From UBA1422 sp041752735 (GTDB lineage: Bacteria; Bacillota; Clostridia; Peptostreptococcales; Anaerovoracaceae), in the NCBI GenBank assembly GCA_041752735.1, contig JBGSVW010000044.1, positions 1 through 64,000 of the forward strand: 64,000 nt of DNA, read 5' to 3'. The notes under the pieces were generated by a model, which did not search any database, was not told the origin of the DNA, and worked only from the letters and a program-made list of their open reading frames with translations. Positions 33,215-42,839 of the stretch are shown piece after piece. The translations under genes and the position numbers were made by a program. Positions within the stretch are counted from its first letter, which is position 1. Every line of letters begins with the position of its first letter.

Positions 33215-34558
33215 TTACATGCATTCTTTCAGTGTCTCTTCGAAGATGTCCAGTCCGGCTGCCAGTTGCGCGTCGGTGACACACAGGGGGCAAAGGAAAC
33301 GGATGACGTTTCCGGGACCAGCTGCTTCCAAAAGGAGACCCTTTTGGACGGCTTTGTTGACGATGTCTGTAACAATCTTGGCGTTGGGTTCTTTTGTGGC
33401 CTTGCTTGTAACGAATTCAACACCCATCATAGCACCGGTTCCTCTGACATTGCCGACGACTTCATATTTTGCTTCCCATTCGCCGAATCTCTTCATGCAA
33501 ACGTCAGCGATTTTTCTGGCTTTTGCAGGATAATCTTCCTTCAGCATAACGTCCAGAACGGCCATACCGGCAGCACAGGCAACCGGGTTTCCGCAATAAG
33601 TTCCGCCGATGGTTCCAGGAGTAACTTTGTCCATCAACTCAGCACTTGCAGTCAAAGCAGAAATGGGCAGTCCACCAGCAATGGATTTTGCTGTGGTCAT
33701 GATGTCTGGCTCGCAACCGGCTTCTTTGTAATATACGGAAGCGAACAATCTACCGGAACGGGACCAACCGGTCTGTACTTCATCGGCAATCATGACGATG
33801 CCATGCTTGTCGCAAATGGCTCTCAGGGCTTTGACCCAATCAAGGGGAGCAGGGATGAATCCACCTTCGCCCTGGACAGGTTCAAATACGATTCCTGCAA
33901 CGGTATCTGCACCGACGCTGGCAATGGTTTTTTCAAGGTTTTCGATGTAATATTTCACTGCGGCAGCTTCGTCCATGCCTTCCGGCGCACGATAAAGCTG
34001 TGGGAACTCAGCTCTGATGATGCCATCAGCCAAAGGTTCCATATCGATGCAGTAGTTTCTGTTTGCAGTCATGGTCATTGTCAATACGGTTCTTCCGTGG
34101 AATGCACCTGTAAAAACAATGATGTTGGGTCTTTTTGTAATGTTTCTGGCAATTTTGACTGCGTTTTCATCAGCTTCTGCGCCGCTGTTGACGAACATGG
34201 TTTTTTTCTTGTCGCCACGGACAGGAACCACTTCGTTCATTTTTTCTGCAAATTCGATGTAACGTTCGTGGGTAGTAATGTTCATCATTGCATGGAAATA
34301 TTTATCCATTTGCGCTTTGGCAGCTTCGATGAGCACGGGATGGCTGTAGCCGATATTCAGTACGCCAACGCCACCAACCCAGTCCAGCAACACGTTGCCG
34401 TCTACGTCTTCGAACATTGCGCCTTCACCTCTGGAAATAACACAGGGGTAAATGCTTCTGATTGCATTGGGCATGCACTCTGTTCTTCTCTTCAGGACTT
34501 CTTGAGCCTTAGGACCTGGCAGAGTCATGGTTACTTTGGGTAATGCGTCTCTTAACAT
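33215..34558 (-). CDS. Class III aminotransferase, GABA transaminase-like
   Basis: A 447-residue PLP enzyme. VNSGAEADENAVKIAR, TGAFHGRT, EPVQGEGGF, ADEVQTGWSRSG and the Schiff-base lysine in TTAKSIAGGLP are all present. It is closest in pattern to 4-aminobutyrate aminotransferases, but ornithine, 5-aminovalerate or other omega-amino acids cannot be excluded. It starts 28 nt downstream of a sigma-54 activator gene on the same strand, so the two are probably cotranscribed and concern the same amino acid. Confidence 0.88.
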   Translation of the reverse strand: MLRDALPKVTMTLPGPKAQEVLKRRTECMPNAIRSIYPCVISRGEGAMFEDVDGNVLLDWVGGVGVLNIGYSHPVLIEAAKAQMDKYFHAMMNITTHERYIEFAEKMNEVVPVRGDKKKTMFVNSGAEADENAVKIARNITKRPNIIVFTGAFHGRTVLTMTMTANRNYCIDMEPLADGIIRAEFPQLYRAPEGMDEAAAVKYYIENLEKTIASVGADTVAGIVFEPVQGEGGFIPAPLDWVKALRAICDKHGIVMIADEVQTGWSRSGRLFASVYYKEAGCEPDIMTTAKSIAGGLPISALTASAELMDKVTPGTIGGTYCGNPVACAAGMAVLDVMLKEDYPAKARKIADVCMKRFGEWEAKYEVVGNVRGTGAMMGVEFVTSKATKEPNAKIVTDIVNKAVQKGLLLEAAGPGNVIRFLCPLCVTDAQLAAGLDIFEETLKECM

Positions 34559-34586
34559 GATAGAACCTCCATTAAACAGTTTGTAA

Positions 34587-36389
34587 TTAAAGTAATTTTT
34601 TATTTATATCCAGCTCAGCGAGCTTTCGATACAGTGTGGCGCGGGAAAGACCTAATTCTTTGGCAACGGTTTCTTTTGCGTCGCCTCCCCCGGTATGTTT
34701 TCTGAATTTCTTCAGGATGACTTCCCGCTCAAACTCCTTGACCTGATCCGCAAGGGTCAGAGAACTTTCCAACGTCTTTGGAAGGGACTCCTCAGCCTTT
34801 TTCAACCGCATGGGCACATCGTCCAAACCAATGATTTCGCCAAATGCCATATTGGTACTATACTCAACGGCATTTTCCAATTCACGCACATTGCCGGGCC
34901 ATTCATAATTCATGTATAAATCCCGTACTTCCTGGGTGAATCCTTTGAGTCTGCGGTTCATATATGTATTATATTTCCGAAGGAAATGATCCATGAACAG
35001 ATCGATATCTTCTTTCCTCTCTCGAAGGGGTGGGATGTCGATTGGAATGACACTGAGTCGGTAGTATAAATCCTCCCGGAATGTGCCTTCCTTAATCATA
35101 TCTTCAAGATGCCGGTTGGTTGCCGCAATGACACGCACATTCACCTGAATGGACTTGTTGCCCCCTACCCGTTCAAACTTCATATTCTGAAGCACGTGTA
35201 GAATTTTGACCTGCAAATGGGCCGGCATGTCGCCGATTTCATCCAGGAAAATAGTCCCGTTGTTGGCCATTTCGAATTTGCCGATTTTTCCTTTTTCGGA
35301 AGCGCCTGTGAATGCTCCTTTTTCGTATCCGAAAAGTTCGCTTTCAAGAAGGTTTTCGGGGATTGCTCCACAGTTGACCGTCACAAATGGCTGGCCGTTA
35401 CGGGTTCCCGAGTAGTGTATGGCTTTGGCAAACATCTCTTTGCCGGTGCCGCTTTCGCCGGTAATCAATACCGTTGAGTCGCCACGGGCGGTGATGACTG
35501 CCTGATTTTTTGCTCTGGAGATGGCTTCGCTGCGTCCGATGATGTCATCAAATGTATTTTTGATATTTCCTACATTCATATGGTAGGCAAGCTTTTGGGC
35601 TTCCACAAAGTCTCTGAAAGAGATGACCACTCCCTCGATTTCTGATCCTGAGTAGAAGGGTTTTGCTGTAACGATCAGATGGAGCTCGCCTCTGTATATT
35701 TCTTCTCTTTCTGTGTAGCCCTTGCCCGTATTGAAAATATCCAACGCCGGGGAGCTAATCATGTATCGGTTGATGTGTTTCCCGATGATTTCTTTGCTGG
35801 TAGTCTTGAGCAGACCAGCTGCCACTTCATTGCAGTGGCGAATATAGCCTTGCTTGTCGATGGCAAAGATTCCTTCGTGGGCGGTTTCAAGCACGGTCAT
35901 CATTTCGTTTCGAGACATTTCAGCAACCAGAAGGTCTTCTTGCTGCGCTGCCTTGGCGGCCAACAAATCTGCCATTTTTTCGACGAATGTCACCATACTT
36001 CGGTCTTTATCCAATAAAATAGCCCGCTGCTCTTCATTAAAAGCAACCAGGCCAATAATGCCAATGGTTTCTCCATTATGCTTTATGGGTGTGCATATCT
36101 CAGCCAACTCACCAACGGTCATGGCTTTTGCACGGGGATCATCGTAATATTTATCACTGCGGGCATCAGCTACCGACTGAGTCAGCCCACTTCGAAGTAC
36201 ACGGGCATAGAGAAAATTGCCATCCAGTTTGCCGGCCTCTTCCTTTTGTCCTATCATGGAAGAATAGTATCCGGTTCCGCCGACAATGGTTAGGGTATCG
36301 TCAACAATCTCAACTTCAACGCCCACGGCAATGCTAATGGCTTCCGCCACCTGCTGCACCCCGGTCGAAACGTCTCTCAATAGCGACAT
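34587..36389 (-). CDS. Sigma-54-dependent activator with GAF-like, PAS, AAA+ and Fis domains
   Basis: A 600-residue enhancer-binding protein. Residues about 1-150 form a GAF-like sensor, about 160-265 a PAS domain (MMTVLETAHEGIFAIDKQGY), and about 285-520 an AAA+ ATPase with GESGTGKE, the sigma-54 contact loop GAFTGA, FLDEIGD and REDLYYRLSV. A Fis-type helix-turn-helix ends the protein (ETVAKELGLSRATLYRKL). It should sense a metabolite and open sigma-54 promoters. I found no -24/-12 element in the short gap before the aminotransferase, so its target may lie outside the window. Confidence 0.92.
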   Translation of the reverse strand: MSLLRDVSTGVQQVAEAISIAVGVEVEIVDDTLTIVGGTGYYSSMIGQKEEAGKLDGNFLYARVLRSGLTQSVADARSDKYYDDPRAKAMTVGELAEICTPIKHNGETIGIIGLVAFNEEQRAILLDKDRSMVTFVEKMADLLAAKAAQQEDLLVAEMSRNEMMTVLETAHEGIFAIDKQGYIRHCNEVAAGLLKTTSKEIIGKHINRYMISSPALDIFNTGKGYTEREEIYRGELHLIVTAKPFYSGSEIEGVVISFRDFVEAQKLAYHMNVGNIKNTFDDIIGRSEAISRAKNQAVITARGDSTVLITGESGTGKEMFAKAIHYSGTRNGQPFVTVNCGAIPENLLESELFGYEKGAFTGASEKGKIGKFEMANNGTIFLDEIGDMPAHLQVKILHVLQNMKFERVGGNKSIQVNVRVIAATNRHLEDMIKEGTFREDLYYRLSVIPIDIPPLRERKEDIDLFMDHFLRKYNTYMNRRLKGFTQEVRDLYMNYEWPGNVRELENAVEYSTNMAFGEIIGLDDVPMRLKKAEESLPKTLESSLTLADQVKEFEREVILKKFRKHTGGGDAKETVAKELGLSRATLYRKLAELDINKKLL

Positions 36390-36424
36390 AATTTCTCCTG
36401 TCTCGTTGCCAAGTCTTCGACCTC

Positions 36425-36454
36425 ATTATAGCATTGCCATTCTCAATTATGCAA
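36425..36454 (-). promoter_or_regulatory. Sigma-A promoter of the sigma-54 activator gene
   Basis: Minus strand TTGCAT (36454-36449), 18-nt spacer and TATAAT (36430-36425). Confidence 0.55.
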
Positions 36455-36489
36455 TTCTTTTCGTTAGAAATTTAACTGATTAAATTTTC

Positions 36490-38169
36490 TTAATATTCAG
36501 TCTCAGTTTTGATAACACCGGTTTTCTCTCCGTCCGCAATGGTGGCTCCCAGGTTAACGGCTTCTTTTTCAAGGGAAAGCAGGATGTTATTCAATGCTGT
36601 GATTCGCTCCGCGGATAGTTTTTTGCCAACCAACAGCTTGGACTGATACAAAACGCTTTCCATATCTTTGTGCACTTCTTCCATCCGCTTGGCCAGTTCT
36701 TCCACCTGCTGATTGTCCAGTGCATCCGTTGCAATGCCCTCTGCGCTGACCAATTCCCCGGTTTCTAGTTCATAGGAAACATAGTCCCGTATAATGGTGG
36801 TATCATAGCCAAAGGTCTCTTTGATCTTGTTGGCGAAAGTGACTTTTGCTTCTTCTTCCCCGTGTACAAGGAAAATCTCTTTGGGCTTTCCTTTGAATCC
36901 ACCCAACCAGTCCAATAGTCCGGCTTGATCTGCATGACCTGAAAAACCTTCCAGATTATAGATTTCTGCATTCACATGGATTGTCTCACCAAACAGCTTC
37001 ACCTCTTTTAGCCCATCTAAAATGGCTCTTCCCAAGGTGCCCTCTGCCTGGTATCCAACAAAGACGATGCTGGACTTGGCATCCCATAAATTATGCTTCA
37101 AGTGATGCCGGATTCTTCCTGCATCGCACATTCCACTTGCTGAAATAACCACTTTTGGTGTGCGGTCAAAATTCAACGCTTTAGATTCTTCGCTGGTACG
37201 GGTGAATTTAAGGTTTTTAAAATCCAAAGGCATATCACCCTTGAGAATATAATCCTTCGTTTCTTCGTCGAATACCTGCGCATTCCGCTTGAACACTTCC
37301 GTAGCCGTAGTAGCCATGGGGCTATCCACATAGATCATCAGTTTGTCCAGATCGGATTTGTACTTTGTACCCTGTTCATAGAAGCGGTTAAACTCAAAGA
37401 GCAACTCTTGTGTTCTGCCCACTGCAAATGCTGGGATTACAACAGTTCCACCCCTTCGGGTTGTCTTGACCACAATATCAAGAAGCTGGTCGATGCTGGT
37501 GGCGTTTGCCGGGTGAAGGCGGTTGCCATAGGTGGATTCCAGTATCAGATAGTCCGCACTTTTTATGTGGGTCGGATCCCGCAAAATTGGTCGGTTTGTC
37601 ACGCCCAGATCTCCTGAGTAAACAAGCTTCGATGATTTGCCATCCTCTTCCATCCAAATTTCGGTGATGGCAGACCCTAAGATGTGACCGGCGTCGTTGT
37701 AGACGATCTTAATGTGGCCGTTGATTTCAATCAGTTGATCATATAGCACCGGGGAAACCAGTTTTAAGGCTTCCTCCGCGTCTTTGGTTGTATAAAGGGG
37801 TTCTACCGGATCCACCCCTGCACGTAAATTTTTGCGGTTTTGCCATTCTGCTTCTTTTTCATGAATGTACGCGCTATCCTTGAGCATTACCTCAAGCAAA
37901 TCCGCCGTGGCATCGGTACAATATATTTTGCCTCGAAATCCCCTTTTGACCAACAAGGGCAATCTGCCACAATGGTCGATATGGGCATGGCTCAACAGCA
38001 CAAATTCGATTTGGTCCACCTGAAATGGGAAGGGCATTAAGTTTTGCTTTTCTTGCTCTTTTCCCCCTTGGAATTGTCCGCAATCCAGTAAGAATTGGTG
38101 GGTTCCGGTGGTTATCCAATGGCAAGAGCCGGTGACACCGGTTGCTGCTCCACAAAATTGTATATTCAT
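36490..38169 (-). CDS. Beta-CASP metallo-beta-lactamase RNase-like protein
   Basis: A 559-residue protein with the metallo-beta-lactamase metal site HAHIDHCG near residue 60, DAGHILGS, GDLG, ESTYGNR, and the beta-CASP region (VVISASGMCDAGRI, GYQAEGTLGR, SGHAD, VHGEEEA). Such proteins are RNA-processing nucleases of the CPSF73 type. A C-terminal extension (about 470-559) is Glu/Lys-rich and probably helical. Its start overlaps the cysK stop by 4 nt, so both come from one mRNA although no functional link is obvious. Confidence 0.88.
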   Translation of the reverse strand: MNIQFCGAATGVTGSCHWITTGTHQFLLDCGQFQGGKEQEKQNLMPFPFQVDQIEFVLLSHAHIDHCGRLPLLVKRGFRGKIYCTDATADLLEVMLKDSAYIHEKEAEWQNRKNLRAGVDPVEPLYTTKDAEEALKLVSPVLYDQLIEINGHIKIVYNDAGHILGSAITEIWMEEDGKSSKLVYSGDLGVTNRPILRDPTHIKSADYLILESTYGNRLHPANATSIDQLLDIVVKTTRRGGTVVIPAFAVGRTQELLFEFNRFYEQGTKYKSDLDKLMIYVDSPMATTATEVFKRNAQVFDEETKDYILKGDMPLDFKNLKFTRTSEESKALNFDRTPKVVISASGMCDAGRIRHHLKHNLWDAKSSIVFVGYQAEGTLGRAILDGLKEVKLFGETIHVNAEIYNLEGFSGHADQAGLLDWLGGFKGKPKEIFLVHGEEEAKVTFANKIKETFGYDTTIIRDYVSYELETGELVSAEGIATDALDNQQVEELAKRMEEVHKDMESVLYQSKLLVGKKLSAERITALNNILLSLEKEAVNLGATIADGEKTGVIKTETEY

Positions 38170-39101
38170 ACTTGTCCTCCTTCTTGGAAAAGCGCAGTAG
38201 ACAAATACCGTTCTCCGGTATCCGGCAAGACGGTTACAATATTTTTACCTTGGTATTCCGGTCGTTGGGCCAATTGAAGTGCTGCATATACCGCAGCACC
38301 GGAAGAAATTCCGGCTAGAATTCCTTCTTTTTTGCCAAGCATTTTGGCGGTCTCAATGGCTTGCTCCCCTTTTACACGGATAATCTCGTCATATATTTTT
38401 GTATCCAGAACAGCTGGGACAAACCCTGCACCAATTCCCTGTATGGGGTGAGGTCCGGGATTTTCTCCCGAAAGTACCGCAGAGGCGTCAGGTTCCACAG
38501 CAACAATACGGACTGATGGATTTTTTGTTTTCAGATATCTTCCCACTCCGGTGATGGTTCCCCCGGTGCCTACCCCTGCTACAAAAATATCCACCTTGCC
38601 GGAAAGGGCTTCCCAAATTTCCGGTCCGGTGGTATCAAAATGTGCTTGTGGGTTGGCGGGATTATCAAACTGCCCAGGGATGTATGAATTAGGTGTGGTT
38701 TCTGCCAGTTCTTTAGCCCTTGCAATGGCGCCATTCATTCCTAAGGACCCCTGTGTAAGAACAAGCTCCGCTCCAAAAGCCTTCAGCAATTTCCTACGTT
38801 CTTCCGACATGCTCTCAGGCATGGTCAGTATTGTACGGTATCCTTTTGCAGCGGCTACCATGGCCAACCCAATTCCCGTGTTTCCGCTGGTGGGTTCAAT
38901 GATGACACTGCCGGGACCCAAAAGTCCCCGTGCTTCTGCATCTTCAATCATGGCTTTGGCAATACGGCTTTTAATACTTCCTCCCGGATTTGCGCTTTCC
39001 AATTTTACATAAATCTTGGCTTCCGCGGTGGAATCCGATTGGATGTTGGACAACGCCAAAAGCGGTGTGTCTCCAATCACATTATCGATGCGATACCTCA
39101 T
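38166..39101 (-). CDS. cysK: Cysteine synthase (O-acetylserine sulfhydrylase)
   Basis: A 311-residue PLP enzyme making cysteine from O-acetylserine and sulfide. The PLP lysine lies in NPGGSIKSRIA (usually GGSVKDR; here Asp is Ser), followed by PTSGNTGIGLA, the GVGTGGTITG phosphate loop and GISSGAA. GGAGGG lies before the ATG. The motifs are those of CysK rather than cystathionine beta-synthase, since there is no extra domain. Confidence 0.93.
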   Translation of the reverse strand: MRYRIDNVIGDTPLLALSNIQSDSTAEAKIYVKLESANPGGSIKSRIAKAMIEDAEARGLLGPGSVIIEPTSGNTGIGLAMVAAAKGYRTILTMPESMSEERRKLLKAFGAELVLTQGSLGMNGAIARAKELAETTPNSYIPGQFDNPANPQAHFDTTGPEIWEALSGKVDIFVAGVGTGGTITGVGRYLKTKNPSVRIVAVEPDASAVLSGENPGPHPIQGIGAGFVPAVLDTKIYDEIIRVKGEQAIETAKMLGKKEGILAGISSGAAVYAALQLAQRPEYQGKNIVTVLPDTGERYLSTALFQEGGQV

Positions 39102-39177
39102 GTTTTCCCTCCAGACTGTAAATACTTATGACATTAATATACCACATCATAGGCTGGAAAAACATATGATTTACATC

Positions 39178-39597
39178 TTATTCGGTATATGCCGCATCGC
39201 AATATACACAGTTGTACTGACGTTTTTCCCTGTCGGTCAGCTTGAAGGCGTGGACGATTTCCTGCTCCACAGTAGTGATACATCGAGGATTTTTGCAGCG
39301 TACCACGCCAGTCAATGTTTCCGGCAGCTCTAAATGCTTCTTTTTGGTCAATTGACCGTCCTGAATCATATTCACTGTGATGTCTGGATCAATGAATCCT
39401 AACACGTCCAAATTTAATTCAATTTTCTCATCAATTTTAATGATGTCTTTCTTCCCGCACTTATTGCTTTGGGCATTCTGGACAATAGCGACGCTGCAAG
39501 TCAGTTTTTCAAGGTGCAGCAGCCGATAAATTTCCATACTTTTTCCCGCCGGGATATGGTCGATCACAATACCTGTGGTAACACCGTCTACATTCAT
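39178..39597 (-). CDS. pyrI: Aspartate carbamoyltransferase regulatory chain
   Basis: A 139-residue regulatory subunit. The N-terminal allosteric domain begins GVTTGIVIDHIPAGKSMEIY, and the C-terminal zinc domain has four cysteines in the pattern CKNPRC...CVYC. It binds effector nucleotides and couples catalytic trimers. The start at 39597 overlaps the pyrB stop as ATGA, with AAAGGAGGG upstream. It is the last gene of the pyr operon. Confidence 0.95.
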   Translation of the reverse strand: MNVDGVTTGIVIDHIPAGKSMEIYRLLHLEKLTCSVAIVQNAQSNKCGKKDIIKIDEKIELNLDVLGFIDPDITVNMIQDGQLTKKKHLELPETLTGVVRCKNPRCITTVEQEIVHAFKLTDREKRQYNCVYCDAAYTE

Positions 39598-40526
39598 GAG
39601 TTTCCCTCCTTTGTTAAATTGAGCAAGGTGAGGATGAGCGCCATCCGGATGTATTTTCCGCAAAGGGCCTGTGTGAAATAGCACGCCCGTGGATCATCAT
39701 CCACCTCAATGGATATTTCGTTCACCCGAGGCAGCGGGTGTAGAATAATCAAATCTTTCTTCGCCGGTTTTAGTTTGTTCATATCCAGAATGTAGCTGTC
39801 CTTTAAACGAATGTAATCCTGCTCGTTGAAAAATCGTTCCTTCTGAACTCTCGTCATATATAGGATGTCCAATTCTCCCATGACTTGTTCCATGTGTTCC
39901 ACCTGTTTCCATTCCACTCCGGCAGCAGCCAGCAAATCTCGAATGTATGCGGGAACCCGAAGCTCTTCAGGAGATATGAGGATGAACTTGTTTCCCGGGT
40001 ACCGTAGCATTGCTTCAATTAGAGAGTGAACGGTTCGGCCAAATTGCAGGTCACCGCAAAGTCCTACTGTTAAATTGTTCAGCCGTCCTTTTTCCCGTTT
40101 GATGGTCAAAAGGTCGGTCAGGGTCTGTGTGGGATGGTGATGACCACCATCGCCCCCATTGATGATGGGCACTGTAGTTCGTTTTGATGCAATCAACGGT
40201 GCGCCTTCTTTGGGGTGCCGCATTGCGATGATGTCCGCATAACAACCAACTGTTCGAATGGTATCACTGACACTTTCGCCTTTGGCTGCCGAACTTGAAT
40301 CGCTGCTGGAAAATCCCAATACGTTTCCTCCCAACTCCATCATGGCCGCCTCAAAGCTAAGTCTGGTTCTTGTGCTGGGTTCGAAAAACAATGTAGCGAG
40401 TTTTTTCCCTGCGCACCGGTTTTGATAATCCCCGGGATTTTTCATAATGATCTCCGCAAGGGCAATCATCCGATCAATTTCCTCGATGGAAAAATCAGTG
40501 ATGCTGATTAGATTTCTGATTTCCAT
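39594..40526 (-). CDS. pyrB: Aspartate carbamoyltransferase catalytic chain
   Basis: A 310-residue enzyme joining carbamoyl phosphate to aspartate, the first committed pyrimidine step. Carbamoyl phosphate binding motifs STRTRLSFE and HHHPTQ are intact, with HPLPRVNEI near the C-terminus for aspartate binding. It overlaps pyrE by 19 nt and pyrI by 4 nt. Confidence 0.96.
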   Translation of the reverse strand: MEIRNLISITDFSIEEIDRMIALAEIIMKNPGDYQNRCAGKKLATLFFEPSTRTRLSFEAAMMELGGNVLGFSSSDSSSAAKGESVSDTIRTVGCYADIIAMRHPKEGAPLIASKRTTVPIINGGDGGHHHPTQTLTDLLTIKREKGRLNNLTVGLCGDLQFGRTVHSLIEAMLRYPGNKFILISPEELRVPAYIRDLLAAAGVEWKQVEHMEQVMGELDILYMTRVQKERFFNEQDYIRLKDSYILDMNKLKPAKKDLIILHPLPRVNEISIEVDDDPRACYFTQALCGKYIRMALILTLLNLTKEGNS

Positions 40527-41098
40527 TCCAGTACCTCCTTCATTTCTTTTTCTTCAAGATACCCTTCGTCCACGGCCACTTGCGCCAAAATCTCAAGGTC
40601 GCAAAGGCTGACGGTTGGAACAGGCAACGTTCGTATTCCATAATTGAAAATGCTCAGGATTCCTAGTACCTCTGCGCCAGCTGTTTCCAATGCCTCTACC
40701 GTATCCATGGAGGAACCGCCTGTGGAAATCAAATCCTCCACAACCACAACCTTTTGACCGGGAATCAACTTTCCTTCTATTCGGTTTGTTCTGCCGTGGT
40801 CTTTGGCTTTCGCCCGGACGTAGCCCATTGGCAATCCCAGCATATGTCCGACAATGGCCGCATGGGCGATGCCTGCTGTACTGGTTCCCATCAACACCTG
40901 ACAATCGGGATAGTATTGGCTGACTGCGTTGGCTAACCCTTGCTCCACAATATTCCGAACCGCCGGGTCCGTGAGAATCAGTCGGTTGTCGCAGTACACC
41001 GGACTTTTAATTCCGCTTGCCCATGTAAAGGGTTCGTTTGGTCTTAGGAATACTGCCCCTATGGATAAAAGCTGTTTTGCGATTTCTTTGTTTTTCAT
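40508..41098 (-). CDS. pyrE: Orotate phosphoribosyltransferase
   Basis: A 196-residue enzyme that adds ribose phosphate from PRPP to orotate. The PRPP loop is VVVVEDLISTGGSS, and the flexible loop RAKAKDHGRTNRIEG carries the catalytic lysine. It sits between pyrF (44 nt upstream) and pyrB. Confidence 0.95.
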   Translation of the reverse strand: MKNKEIAKQLLSIGAVFLRPNEPFTWASGIKSPVYCDNRLILTDPAVRNIVEQGLANAVSQYYPDCQVLMGTSTAGIAHAAIVGHMLGLPMGYVRAKAKDHGRTNRIEGKLIPGQKVVVVEDLISTGGSSMDTVEALETAGAEVLGILSIFNYGIRTLPVPTVSLCDLEILAQVAVDEGYLEEKEMKEVLEWKSEI

Positions 41099-41142
41099 CG
41101 TCTGCCTCCTTCTATATACAACCCGAAATGCTCCGGATTTAT

Positions 41143-41919
41143 TTATATTTCTATCCCTTTCCCAAGGAAATCTCTCCTAATCTCAAGGTATGCGGTCAGT
41201 GGGTCCATTGCTCCCGTAATGGGCCTTCCCACCACGATATAGTCAGCACCCAGGGCTTTGGCCTCCTTGGGTGTTCGCACTCGTACCTGGTCTTGTTTGG
41301 CACCCTCCCCCTGATTTGCCAAACGGATTCCAGGTGTCACTGTCAGGAAGGTTCTGCCGCAAATTTCGTGAATCGCCGGGGCCTCTTCCGGGCTACAAAC
41401 CACCCCGTCAAGCCCCGACTCTCTAGCCAGTCTCGCATAGGTTGAAACAACTTCCTCGACGGAACCGGGAATCAAAATTTCTCGGTTCATACGCCATTGA
41501 TCCGTAGATGTTAGTTGGGTAACTGCAATCAATAGTGGTCTTTCCAATCCGGCGGGAGTGCCTTGCTCAAGGCCATTACGGGCTGCAACCATCATACTGG
41601 CAGTTCCTGCCGCATGGACATTGCACATATCCACACCCAAAGTGGCCAGCACCGCCATGGACCGTTGCACCGTATTTGGAATGTCATGAAGCTTTAGATC
41701 CAGGAAGATTTTATGTCCCCGTTCTTTAAGGCTCTGTATGAAGGTGGGGCCGGCTGCATAAAAAAGCTCCATCCCCACCTTTAAGAAAGGGCGTTCCTCT
41801 CCCAATGAATCCAGAAACGCCAATGCAGGCTGACGCCCTGGAAAATCAAGGGCTATGATTACCTTGTTCCTTTGCTTCGCCGTTTCTGTTATGGTTTTTA
41901 CCTTTATTTGTTCGTTCAT
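41143..41919 (-). CDS. pyrF: Orotidine 5'-phosphate decarboxylase
   Basis: A 258-residue enzyme that turns OMP into UMP. The catalytic motif FLDLKLHDIPNT is complete and VTPGIR binds phosphate. The start overlaps the pyrD stop as ATGA. Confidence 0.95.
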   Translation of the reverse strand: MNEQIKVKTITETAKQRNKVIIALDFPGRQPALAFLDSLGEERPFLKVGMELFYAAGPTFIQSLKERGHKIFLDLKLHDIPNTVQRSMAVLATLGVDMCNVHAAGTASMMVAARNGLEQGTPAGLERPLLIAVTQLTSTDQWRMNREILIPGSVEEVVSTYARLARESGLDGVVCSPEEAPAIHEICGRTFLTVTPGIRLANQGEGAKQDQVRVRTPKEAKALGADYIVVGRPITGAMDPLTAYLEIRRDFLGKGIEI

Positions 41920-42839
41920 ACAATCCCCCTTATTTGTTCTAAATCGTCTATCTGCAATCTGTCCATAAGTTCAGGCAAAGCCAAGACTACATCTCTGCAG
42001 GCATATGGGTTCACCAGGTTTGCAGCACCTATTTGCACTGCTGTGGCTCCGGCCATAATCATCTCGATTACCTCTTCCGCTGTGGTGATGCCCCCCATCC
42101 CGATAATTGGAATGTTGACCCCGTGGAATACCTGGTTGACCATGCGAAGGGCAATGGGCAAGATTGCCGGTCCCGACAGCCCACCGGTGATGTTAGCCAG
42201 CACCGGTCGGCGCCGACAGATGTCAATGCGCATGGCGGAAAAGGTGTTGACCATGGAAATCCCATCGGCGCCGGATGCCTCACAGGCCTTGGCGATTTCG
42301 ACGATGTCTGTCACGTTGGGACTAAGCTTCATATAGATAGGCTTGTCGGTTACTGCTCTTACTGCTGCAGTAATCTCCGCAGCTGCCTTGGCATCTGTGC
42401 CAAACACAGATCCACCTCCGTGTACGTTTGGGCAGCTGATATTGACCTCTAATATTGCTACCTCTTTTGATTGGGAAAGCAGCCTGGCACAGGCGATGTA
42501 TTCTTCTTTGCTAAACCCGCTGATGTTGGCCAATATTGGGATTTGGCACAGGGAAGCGAGACGGGGCAGCTCCACTGCGGCCACCTGCTGGATGCCGGGA
42601 TTCTGCAAACCCACAGCATTGACCAGGCCGCAGGGGGCTTCGGCAATGCGAGGAGTTTCATTGCCGAAGCGGCGGTGAAGGGTGGTGCCCTTCACCGCGA
42701 TGCCCCCAAGCAGGTTCAGGTCATAAAGTGCTGCCATTTCTTCGCCGTAGCCAAAGGTGCCACTGGCCGGAATCACTGGATTTTTTAGTTCTATTTCTCC
42801 AAGATGCACAACGGTGCTTATTGTTCTTGTATCTACCAT
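41916..42839 (-). CDS. pyrD: Dihydroorotate dehydrogenase, class 1B catalytic subunit
   Basis: A 307-residue FMN enzyme oxidising dihydroorotate to orotate. The catalytic cysteine lies in VNISCPNVHGGG, with FMN-binding IIGMGGI near the end. Class 1B enzymes work with PyrK, encoded just upstream with an ATGGTAG overlap, so electrons go to NAD+. Confidence 0.95.
   Translation of the reverse strand: MVDTRTISTVVHLGEIELKNPVIPASGTFGYGEEMAALYDLNLLGGIAVKGTTLHRRFGNETPRIAEAPCGLVNAVGLQNPGIQQVAAVELPRLASLCQIPILANISGFSKEEYIACARLLSQSKEVAILEVNISCPNVHGGGSVFGTDAKAAAEITAAVRAVTDKPIYMKLSPNVTDIVEIAKACEASGADGISMVNTFSAMRIDICRRRPVLANITGGLSGPAILPIALRMVNQVFHGVNIPIIGMGGITTAEEVIEMIMAGATAVQIGAANLVNPYACRDVVLALPELMDRLQIDDLEQIRGIV

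Noticed and set aside
33191..34543. Open frame of 450 codons on the plus strand
   Set aside because: It lies opposite the aminotransferase gene, whose motifs are complete; the composition is that of an antisense shadow.
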